Program-made: the position numbers and the translations under genes
Assembly (NCBI RefSeq): GCF_001661075.1
Contig: NZ_CP014870.1
Coordinates: 868,001-932,000 of the forward strand
Direction of reading: 5' to 3'
DNA length: 64,000 nt
Origin: Pseudomonas silesiensis
Lineage (GTDB): Bacteria > Pseudomonadota > Gammaproteobacteria > Pseudomonadales > Pseudomonadaceae
The notes under the pieces: model-generated
Told to the model about the DNA's origin: nothing
Databases searched by the model: none
Seen by the model: the letters and a program-made list of their open reading frames with translations, nothing else
Part shown: positions 54,868 through 64,000 of the stretch, piece after piece
How the letters are laid out: each line of letters starts with the position of its first letter
Numbering within the stretch: position 1 is the first letter of the stretch

Positions 54868-56330
54868 TGTCCCTGAGCCTGAACAAGATTTTCGCCCACG
54901 CCGGCCGCGATCTGTTGATCCGCGAACTGACCCTGGACAGCCGCAACGTGCGGGCGGGCGATCTGTTTCTCGCCGTTCCTGGCGCCAAATTCGACGGTCG
55001 AGCGCACATTGCCGACGCCTTGCAGCGCGGTGCCGCAGCCGTGGCTTATGAAGTCGAAGGCGCGACAGTGCTGCCGATCACCGACGTGCCGCTGATTCCG
55101 GTCAAGGGCCTGGGGGCGCAGCTGTCGGATATCGCGGGGCGTTTTTATGGTGATCCGAGCCGTCATCTGAATCTGATCGGCGTCACCGGCACCAACGGTA
55201 AAACCAGCGTAACGCAGCTGGTCGCGCAAGCGCTGGACTTGCTCGGTCAGCATTGTGGCATCGTCGGTACCCTGGGCTCCGGTTTCCATGGCGCGCTGCA
55301 AAGCGGCCTGCACACCACCCCGAACCCGATTGCCGTGCAAGCGACCCTTGCCGACCTGAAAAAGGCCGGTGCCAAAGCCGTGGCGATGGAAGTCTCTTCC
55401 CATGGTCTGGATCAGGGGCGCGTGACGGCGTTGGCGTTCGATGTGGCAGTGATGACCAACCTGTCCCGCGATCATCTGGATTACCACGGCACCATGCAGG
55501 CCTATGGCGAAGCCAAGGCCAGGCTGTTTGCCTGGAACGATTTGAAATGCCGGGTGGTTAACCTCGATGACGATTTCGGCCGGCGACTGGCTGCCGACAA
55601 GCGCGAGTCGCGGTTGATCACCTACAGCCTGGAAGATTCCCGCGCCTACCTCTATTGCCGTGAAGCGCACTTCGACGACGAAGGCGTGCGCGCCACACTG
55701 GTCACCCCGCAGGGCCAACATTTTTTGCGCAGTACCTTGCTCGGTCGCTTCAACCTGAGCAACGTACTGGCCGCCGTGGGTGCCTTGCTCGGACTGGACT
55801 ACGCCCTGGACGAAATTCTCAAGGTGTTGCCGAAACTCGAAGGCCCGGCCGGTCGCATGCAGCGGCTTGGCGGGGGTTCCCAGCCCTTGGTGGTGGTTGA
55901 TTACGCCCACACGCCGGACGCGCTGGAAAAAGTCTTGATGGCCCTGCGTCCGCACGCCAAGGGCCGTTTGCTGTGCCTGTTCGGTTGCGGCGGTGATCGC
56001 GATCGCGGCAAGCGTCCGCTGATGGCCGAAGTGGTCGAGCGCCTGGCCGACGGTGTGCTGGTAACCGACGACAACCCGCGTACCGAAGACCCCGCGGTGA
56101 TTTTCGATGACATCCGCGCCGGCTTCACGGCTGTGGATAAAGTCACGTTCGTCGCTGGCCGTGGCCAGGCGATCGCCCAGCTGATCGCCAGCGCTTCGGC
56201 GGATGACGTGATTGTCCTGGCTGGCAAAGGTCATGAGGACTATCAGGAAATCAATGGCGAGCGTCACGCATTCTCCGATCTGGTCGAGGCCGATCATGCC
56301 TTGACCGCGTGGGAGGTGGCCCATGCTTAA
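54867..56330 (+). CDS. murE: UDP-MurNAc-L-Ala-D-Glu:meso-DAP ligase MurE
   Basis: Cytosolic Mur ligase of 487 residues adding meso-diaminopimelate to the peptidoglycan precursor. ATP motif GVTGTNGKT (105-113). The DNPR motif at 402-405 selects meso-DAP over lysine, as expected for a Gram-negative. Its end overlaps murF by eight bases. Confidence 0.97.
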
Positions 56331-57690
56331 AGCCTTGAAACTGAGCCAACTGACCGATGCGCTGAACGGCCGGTTGCTGATGGCCGACGCCACCTTCGAT
56401 GGCGTCAGTATCGACAGTCGCGCCATCAAGCCGGGCCAGCTGTTCATTGCCCTGACCGGTCCGCGCTTCGATGGCCATGACTATTTGAACGACGTGGCCA
56501 GCCTGGGCGCCGCCTGTGCGTTGGTCGAGCGTGAAGTCGCTGACTGCGCGCTGCCGCAACTGCTGGTTAAGGATGCCCGCCAGGCCCTGGGGCAATTGGG
56601 CGCGATGAATCGTGCCGCGTTTACCCATCCCGTGGCGGCCATCACCGGCTCCAGCGGCAAGACCACGGTCAAGGAGATGCTCGCCAGCATCCTGCGCACA
56701 CGCGGTTCGGTACTGGCGACCCGCGGTAATCTGAACAATGACCTCGGCGTACCGCTGACCCTGCTCGAACTCGCGCCGGAACACACCGCAGCAGTGATCG
56801 AGCTTGGCGCTTCGCGGCTCGGCGAAATTGCCTACACCGTCGCCATGACCAAGCCCCATGTGGCCGTGCTCAACAACGCAGGAACCGCCCACGTCGGCGA
56901 GTTCGGCGGGCCGGAAAAAATCGTTGAAGCCAAGGGTGAGATCATTGTAGGGCTGGCGGCCGATGGCATCGCCGTGCTCAATCTCGACGACAAGGCGTTC
57001 GCCATCTGGAAGGCCCGCGCCGCCGGTCGCCAGGTACTGACGTTCGCCCTGAGCAATGTCAGCGCCGACTTCTTTGCCAGCGATCTTGACCGCGACGCTC
57101 GCGGCTGCCCGGCCTTCATTCTGCACAGCCCTGAAGGTGAGGAGCGGGTTCAACTGAACCTGCTCGGCACCCATAACGTCGCCAATGCCCTGGCCGCCGC
57201 AGCGGCAGCCCATGCATTGGGCGTATCGCTGTCCGGCATCGTCGCCGGCCTTGGCGCGGTGCAACCGGTCAAGGGTCGCACTGTCGCGCAACTGGCCAGC
57301 AATGGCATGCGCGTGATCGATGACACGTACAACGCGAATCCCACCTCCATGTGTGCCGCCGTTGATATACTGGCCGGCTTTTCCGGCCGCACCGTCCTGG
57401 TGCTCGGGGATATCGGCGAGTTGGGCGAGTGGGCGGAGCAGGGGCACCGCGATGTGGGCGAATACGCCCGTGGCAAGGTTTGCGCGCTTTACGCTGTCGG
57501 GCCACTGATGGCCCACGCCGTGAACGCCTTCGGTGAGCAGGCCTGGCACTTCAGCACTCAGGCTGAACTGATCAAGGCGCTCGAGGCCGAGCAAGACACA
57601 AACACCACCATTTTGATCAAAGGCTCGCGCAGCGCGGCGATGGAAAACATCGTCGCCGCTTTGTGCGGGACCCGTCTGGAGAAACATTAA
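56323..57690 (+). CDS. murF: UDP-MurNAc-tripeptide:D-Ala-D-Ala ligase MurF
   Basis: Adds D-Ala-D-Ala to the precursor. 455 residues; ATP motif ITGSSGKTT (107-115); C-terminal ligase region with [13 protein letters not shown]. The stop overlaps the mraY start (TAATG). Confidence 0.97.
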   Translation: MLKALKLSQLTDALNGRLLMADATFDGVSIDSRAIKPGQLFIALTGPRFDGHDYLNDVASLGAACALVEREVADCALPQLLVKDARQALGQLGAMNRAAFTHPVAAITGSSGKTTVKEMLASILRTRGSVLATRGNLNNDLGVPLTLLELAPEHTAAVIELGASRLGEIAYTVAMTKPHVAVLNNAGTAHVGEFGGPEKIVEAKGEIIVGLAADGIAVLNLDDKAFAIWKARAAGRQVLTFALSNVSADFFASDLDRDARGCPAFILHSPEGEERVQLNLLGTHNVANALAAAAAAHALGVSLSGIVAGLGAVQPVKGRTVAQLASNGMRVIDDTYNANPTSMCAAVDILAGFSGRTVLVLGDIGELGEWAEQGHRDVGEYARGKVCALYAVGPLMAHAVNAFGEQAWHFSTQAELIKALEAEQDTNTTILIKGSRSAAMENIVAALCGTRLEKH

Positions 57691-58772
57691 TGCTGCTGCT
57701 GCTAGCGGAGTATATGCAACAGTTCTACAAAGGCTTCGCGGTCTTCCAGTACCTGACCCTGCGCGGGATCCTCGGTGTGCTGACCGCGTTGGTTTTGTCG
57801 CTGTGCTATGGCCCGTGGATGATCCGTACTTTGCAGAAACGTCAGATCGGTCAATCCGTTCGTAACGACGGTCCACAATCGCACCTGTCCAAATCCGGCA
57901 CCCCGACCATGGGCGGCGCGCTGATTCTTTCGTCCATCGGCGTCAGCACCTTGCTCTGGGCAGACCTGAGCAACCGTTATGTCTGGACCGTACTGCTGGT
58001 GACCTTGCTGTTTGGCGCCATCGGCTGGGTCGATGACTACCGCAAGGTGATCGAGAAGAACTCCCGTGGTCTGCCGAGTCGCTGGAAATACTTCTGGCAA
58101 TCGGTGTTCGGCCTGGGGGCGGCGATCTTCCTGTTCATGACCGCCACGACGCCGGTGGAAACCACCCTGATCCTGCCGATGCTCAAGGACCACAGCATTG
58201 CGCTGGGCGCAGGCTTCATCGTCCTGACTTATTTCGTGATCGTCGGTTCGAGCAACGCGGTCAACCTGACCGATGGCCTCGACGGCCTGGCGATCATGCC
58301 GACCGTGATGGTTGGCGGCGGGCTGGGGATCTTCTGCTACCTCTCGGGTAACGTGAAGTTCGCCGAATACCTGCTGATTCCTTATGTTCCGGGCGCCGGC
58401 GAGTTGATCGTGTTCTGCGGCGCGCTGATCGGCGCGGGCCTGGGCTTCCTCTGGTTCAACACCTATCCGGCCCAGGTGTTCATGGGCGATGTTGGCGCGC
58501 TCGCGCTGGGCGCGGCCCTGGGCACTATCGCGGTGATCGTCCGTCAGGAAATCGTCCTGTTTATCATGGGCGGCGTGTTCGTGATGGAGACCCTGTCGGT
58601 CGTGATCCAGGTTGCCTCCTTCAAGCTGACCGGTCGCCGTGTGTTCCGCATGGCACCGATTCACCACCACTTTGAACTCAAGGGCTGGCCCGAGCCGCGT
58701 GTGATCGTCCGTTTCTGGATCATCACCGTGATTCTGGTACTGGTCGGCCTTGCCACCCTGAAGCTGAGGTAG
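57690..58772 (+). CDS. mraY: Phospho-MurNAc-pentapeptide transferase MraY
   Basis: Polytopic inner-membrane enzyme of 360 residues making lipid I on undecaprenyl phosphate. About ten transmembrane helices; the catalytic acidic motifs [17 protein letters not shown] and the [10 protein letters not shown] loop are present. ATG 57690 gives [20 protein letters not shown], the usual start. Another in-frame start 27 bases upstream lies inside murF. Confidence 0.96.
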   Translation: MLLLLAEYMQQFYKGFAVFQYLTLRGILGVLTALVLSLCYGPWMIRTLQKRQIGQSVRNDGPQSHLSKSGTPTMGGALILSSIGVSTLLWADLSNRYVWTVLLVTLLFGAIGWVDDYRKVIEKNSRGLPSRWKYFWQSVFGLGAAIFLFMTATTPVETTLILPMLKDHSIALGAGFIVLTYFVIVGSSNAVNLTDGLDGLAIMPTVMVGGGLGIFCYLSGNVKFAEYLLIPYVPGAGELIVFCGALIGAGLGFLWFNTYPAQVFMGDVGALALGAALGTIAVIVRQEIVLFIMGGVFVMETLSVVIQVASFKLTGRRVFRMAPIHHHFELKGWPEPRVIVRFWIITVILVLVGLATLKLR

Positions 58773-58777
58773 AACGA

Positions 58778-60124
58778 GTGTCTCTGATCGCTTCTGACCA
58801 CTTCCGCATCGTTGTCGGCCTCGGCAAGAGCGGCATGTCCCTGGTTCGCTTCCTGGCGAACCGGGGCACGTCGTTTGCTGTCGCCGATACGCGGGAAAAT
58901 CCACCGGAACTGGCCACGCTCAAGCGTGACTATCCGCACGTGGAAGTGCGTTGTGGCGAGCTGGACGTCGAGTTCCTGTGCCGCGCCGACGAGCTCTACG
59001 TGAGCCCTGGCCTGGCGCTGGCGACCCCGGCCCTGCAGGCTGCCGCCGCCCGTGGCGTTAAATTGTCCGGCGATATCGAGCTGTTCGCGCGTAACGCGAA
59101 AGCGCCGATTGTCGCCATCAGCGGTTCCAACGCGAAAAGCACCGTCACCACCCTGGTCGGCGAGATGGCGGCAGCGGCGGGCAAACGTGTTGCTGTCGGG
59201 GGCAACCTCGGCACGCCGGCGCTGGACCTGCTCAGCGACGATGTCGAGCTGTACGTGATGGAACTGTCGAGCTTCCAGCTTGAGACCACCGATCACCTCG
59301 GTGCGGAAGTGGCGACCGTGCTCAACGTCAGCGAAGATCACATGGACCGCTACAGCGGCCTGCCGGCCTACCACCTGGCCAAGCACCGGATTTTCCGGGG
59401 TGCCCGACAGTTCGTGGTCAACCGCCAGGATGCCCTGAGCCGTCCGTTGATAGGCGAGGGCCAGCCGTGCTGGACCTTCGGCTTGAGCAAGCCCGATTTC
59501 AAGGCTTTTGGCATTCGCGAAGAAGACGGCGAGAAGTACCTGGCCTTCGAATTCCAGAACCTGATGCCGGTGCGCGAGTTGAAAATTCGCGGCGCGCATA
59601 ACCAGTCCAACGCCCTGGCGGCATTGGCGCTGGGTCACGCCGTCGGCCTGCCGTTCGACGCCATGCTCGCCAGCCTGCGCACCTTCGCCGGGCTCGAACA
59701 CCGCTGCCAATGGGTCCGCGACCTGGATGGCGTGAGCTACTACAACGATTCCAAAGCCACCAACGTCGGCGCCGCACTGGCCGCCATTGAAGGCCTGGGC
59801 GCGGACATCGACGGCAAACTCGTGCTGATCGCCGGTGGCGACGGCAAGGGTGCCGAGTTCAAGGACCTGCGGGCTCCGGTGGCGGTCAACTGTCGCGCCG
59901 TCATTTTGCTGGGCCGTGACGCCGACAGGATTGGTGAGGCCATTGGCGATGCCGTGCCGCTGATTCGCGTGGGTTCGCTGGTCGAAGCCGTGGAGCAATG
60001 CCGCGCCATCGCAGAACAGGGCGACGCGGTGCTGCTGTCGCCGGCCTGCGCCAGTTTCGACATGTTCAAGAACTACGAAGACCGTGGTCACCAGTTCGTC
60101 CGCGCTGTGGAGGAACTGGCATGA
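58778..60124 (+). CDS. murD: UDP-MurNAc-L-Ala:D-Glu ligase MurD
   Basis: Cytosolic Mur ligase of 448 residues adding D-glutamate. The ATP motif reads SGSNAKSTVT (115-124), the variant usual in Pseudomonas. It starts at GTG, five bases after the mraY stop, and the stop overlaps the ftsW start. The N-terminal nucleotide fold FRIVVGLGKSGMSLVRFL is visible. Confidence 0.96.
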   Translation: MSLIASDHFRIVVGLGKSGMSLVRFLANRGTSFAVADTRENPPELATLKRDYPHVEVRCGELDVEFLCRADELYVSPGLALATPALQAAAARGVKLSGDIELFARNAKAPIVAISGSNAKSTVTTLVGEMAAAAGKRVAVGGNLGTPALDLLSDDVELYVMELSSFQLETTDHLGAEVATVLNVSEDHMDRYSGLPAYHLAKHRIFRGARQFVVNRQDALSRPLIGEGQPCWTFGLSKPDFKAFGIREEDGEKYLAFEFQNLMPVRELKIRGAHNQSNALAALALGHAVGLPFDAMLASLRTFAGLEHRCQWVRDLDGVSYYNDSKATNVGAALAAIEGLGADIDGKLVLIAGGDGKGAEFKDLRAPVAVNCRAVILLGRDADRIGEAIGDAVPLIRVGSLVEAVEQCRAIAEQGDAVLLSPACASFDMFKNYEDRGHQFVRAVEELA

Positions 60125-61338
60125 GCCTGAGAAACATCATCAAGCCGTATCCATCGCCGATCATCACCGGGCGCGGTATCGACCTCGATTTTCCGATGCT
60201 CGCCGGTTGCCTGGCACTGCTCGGCCTGGGGCTGGTCATGATCACGTCCGCCTCGTCGGAAGTGGCCGCAGTGCAATCGGGCAACACCCTGTACCACATG
60301 ATCCGCCACCTGATTTACCTGGTGCTCGGCCTGGGGGCGTGCGTCGTCACCATGATGATTCCGATTGCCACCTGGCAACGTCTCGGCTGGTTGATGCTGC
60401 TCGGCGCCTTCGGTTTGCTGGTGATGGTGATCATCCCGGGGATCGGCCGCGAGGTGAACGGGTCGATGCGCTGGATCGGTTTCAGTTTCTTCAACGTACA
60501 GCCATCGGAAATCGCCAAGGTATTTGTCGTCATTTACCTCGCTGGTTACCTCGTGCGTCGCCAGAAAGAAGTCCGCGAAAGCTGGATGGGGTTCTTCAAG
60601 CCCTTCATCGTCCTGCTGCCCATGGCCGGTCTGTTGCTGATGGAGCCGGACTTCGGTGCCACCGTGGTCATGATGGGCGCGGCGGCCGCGATGCTGTTCC
60701 TCGGCGGGGTCGGGCTGTTCCGCTTCACCTTGATGGTGGCGCTGGCATTCGGGGCAGTGACCGTCCTGGTTCAGGCGCAACCCTACCGGATGGCCCGTCT
60801 GATTACCTTTACCGACCCCTGGGCCGACCAGTTCGGTTCCGGCTACCAGCTGACCCAGGCGCTGATCGCCTTCGGTCGCGGCGAGTGGCTGGGCGTTGGC
60901 CTGGGCAATAGCGTGCAGAAGCAGTTCTACCTGCCCGAAGCTCACACCGACTTCGTGTTCTCGGTCCTGGCCGAAGAGCTCGGCATGGTGGGTTCCCTGT
61001 GCACCGTCGCCCTGTTCGTGTTCGTGTGTGTGCGCGGCATGTACATCGGTTTGTGGGCCGAGAAAGCCAAGCAGTATTTCGCGGCGTATGTGGCCTACGG
61101 CCTGTCGTTCCTGTGGATCGGTCAGTTCCTGATCAACATCGGGGTGAATGTCGGCCTGTTGCCGACCAAAGGCCTGACCCTGCCGTTCCTCAGTTACGGC
61201 GGCAGTTCGCTGGTGATCTGCTGTGCCTGTCTCGGCTTGTTGCTGCGCATCGAGTGGGAGAGTCGAACCCATTTGGGCAGTGAAGAGATGGAGTTCCAGG
61301 AGAGCGACTTCGCCGAGGAGCCGACCCATGGGCGCTAA
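60121..61338 (+). CDS. ftsW: Septal peptidoglycan glycosyltransferase FtsW
   Basis: SEDS-family membrane protein of 405 residues with about ten transmembrane helices. It polymerises lipid II with FtsI at the septum. Typical RYK/SEDS segments WIGFSFFNVQPSEIAKVFVV and LPFLSYGGSSLV are present. ATG 60121 overlaps the murD stop by four bases. It overlaps the murG start by 11 bases. Confidence 0.96.
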   Translation: MSLRNIIKPYPSPIITGRGIDLDFPMLAGCLALLGLGLVMITSASSEVAAVQSGNTLYHMIRHLIYLVLGLGACVVTMMIPIATWQRLGWLMLLGAFGLLVMVIIPGIGREVNGSMRWIGFSFFNVQPSEIAKVFVVIYLAGYLVRRQKEVRESWMGFFKPFIVLLPMAGLLLMEPDFGATVVMMGAAAAMLFLGGVGLFRFTLMVALAFGAVTVLVQAQPYRMARLITFTDPWADQFGSGYQLTQALIAFGRGEWLGVGLGNSVQKQFYLPEAHTDFVFSVLAEELGMVGSLCTVALFVFVCVRGMYIGLWAEKAKQYFAAYVAYGLSFLWIGQFLINIGVNVGLLPTKGLTLPFLSYGGSSLVICCACLGLLLRIEWESRTHLGSEEMEFQESDFAEEPTHGR

Positions 61339-62390
61339 CGTCTTGATCATGGCGGGCGGCACCGGTGGCCACGTGTTCCCGGCGCTGGCCTGTGCACGCG
61401 AGTTCCAGGCCCGGGGCTACACCGTGCATTGGCTCGGGACCCCGCGCGGCATCGAGAATGAGCTGGTGCCGCTGGCCGGTATCGAGCTGCACCGGATCGA
61501 CGCCAGCGGTCTGCGGGGCAAGGGCAAGCTGTCCCTGTTCAAGGCGCCGTTCATGGTACTCAAATCCATTTGGCAGGCACGGGCGATCATTCGCCAGCTG
61601 CAGCCGGTGTGTGTGGTCGGTTTCGGTGGATTTGTGACCGGACCCGGTGGTGTTGCAGCCAAACTGGCCGGCGTGCCGGTGATCGTTCACGAGCAGAACG
61701 CCGTGGCGGGTACCGCCAATCGGTTGCTGGTGCCGTTGGCCGCCCGGGTCTGTGAAGCGTTCCCCGACACCTTTACCCTGTCGGGCAGCCGTCGGACCAC
61801 CGGTAACCCGGTGCGCACCGAGTTGTTCCTCGAGACACCGCGACCCGCCCTGGCAGGTCGCAAGGCGCGTTTGCTGATCCTGGGCGGAAGCCTGGGCGCA
61901 GAACCGTTGAACAAATTGCTGCCTGAAGCCCTGTCGCAAGTCGACCCCGACCTGCGTCCGGAGGTGTTTCATCAGGCCGGCAAAAACCACGATGAAGTGA
62001 CCGCAGAGCGCTATCGCGCGGCTGGCGTCGAGGCGCAAGTGCAGCCTTTCATCAAAGACATGGCCCAAGCCTATGGCTGGGCCGACCTGGTGGTATGCCG
62101 CGCAGGCGCGCTGACCATCAGTGAACTGGCCGCCGCCGGTCTGCCCTCGATGCTGGTGCCATTGCCCCATGCGATCGACGATCACCAGACCCGCAACGCC
62201 GATTATTTGGCCCGGGAAGGCGCTGCTTTCCTGATGCCACAAAGAACGACTGGCGCAGCGGATCTTGCCGCACGCCTGACAGAGGTCCTGATGCAACCAC
62301 AACGACTCGCCGACATGGCCACCGCCGCCCGCCGCCTGGCCAAACCCGATGCCACCCGTAACGTGGTCGATACCTGCCTGGAGGTGGCCC

Positions 62391-62398
<8 letters not shown>
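61328..62398 (+). CDS. murG: UDP-GlcNAc transferase MurG
   Basis: Membrane-associated GT28 glycosyltransferase of 356 residues converting lipid I to lipid II. The N-terminal GGTGGHVFP loop (10-18), [13 protein letters not shown] and the C-terminal [12 protein letters not shown] plus [13 protein letters not shown] sugar-nucleotide region are present. Overlaps ftsW and murC. Confidence 0.97.

Positions 62399-64000
<1,602 letters not shown>

Overview
The window is a stretch of Pseudomonas chromosome, most likely from the P. fluorescens complex. This is inferred from the protein sequences, the dense REP-type inverted repeats built on GTGGGAGCGAGCTTGCTCGCGA-like cores, and a gene order that, from memory, follows P. 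aeruginosa PAO1 PA4640-PA4646 at the left end and PA4411-PA4441 on the right. No database search was possible; names rest on recognised motifs, lengths and gene order.

Left part (1-22.7 kb): uracil and hypoxanthine phosphoribosyltransferases (upp, hpt), a WbuC-type cupin, malate:quinone oxidoreductase, small Pseudomonas hypotheticals and lipoproteins, an acyltransferase, an SRAP protein with an altered active site, an M48 lipoprotein protease, a GDT1-family cation exporter behind a yybP-ykoY (Mn2+) riboswitch, rsmC, a 2-hydroxyacid dehydrogenase and a LysE-type exporter. Then comes an acyl-CoA ligase / DUF1302 / DUF1329 / MalT-type LuxR regulator cassette, probably for uptake and activation of medium-chain acyl substrates.

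Accessory region 1 (22.7-26.2 kb): a three-gene minus-strand operon of a protein kinase, a von Willebrand A (VWA) protein and a PP2C phosphatase. This is a TerY-P-type phosphorylation triad. The kinase appears to carry an N-terminal PIN-like nuclease domain and a C-terminal zinc ribbon, and the triad is the best candidate for an unusual (possibly anti-phage) system here.

Middle (26.2-41 kb): an MBL hydrolase, an OmpA-like lipoprotein, zapG, a hydrolase, trpS with an extra C-terminal domain, and zapE. Accessory region 2 (31.8-37.1 kb) follows: asparaginase, an internally duplicated membrane protein, a nitrilase-family amidase and an AT-rich flavin amino-acid monooxygenase. Together they suggest a two-step amino acid to amide to carboxylate pathway, like lysine 2-monooxygenase with its amidase (DavB/DavA), inserted between conserved housekeeping genes. 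A GlxA-type regulator, an acyl-CoA dehydrogenase and an aldo/keto reductase follow.

Right part (41-64 kb): rplM-rpsI, the cytochrome bc1 operon petABC, sspAB, dolP-gmhA-yraN-lpoA (minus strand), rsmI, the RNase P RNA gene rnpB, and the division and cell-wall (dcw) cluster mraZ-rsmH-ftsL-ftsI-murE-murF-mraY-murD-ftsW-murG-murC-ddl (cut by the window end). The dcw genes overlap stop-to-start. They are preceded by a clear sigma70-like promoter and three 10-base-spaced MraZ boxes.
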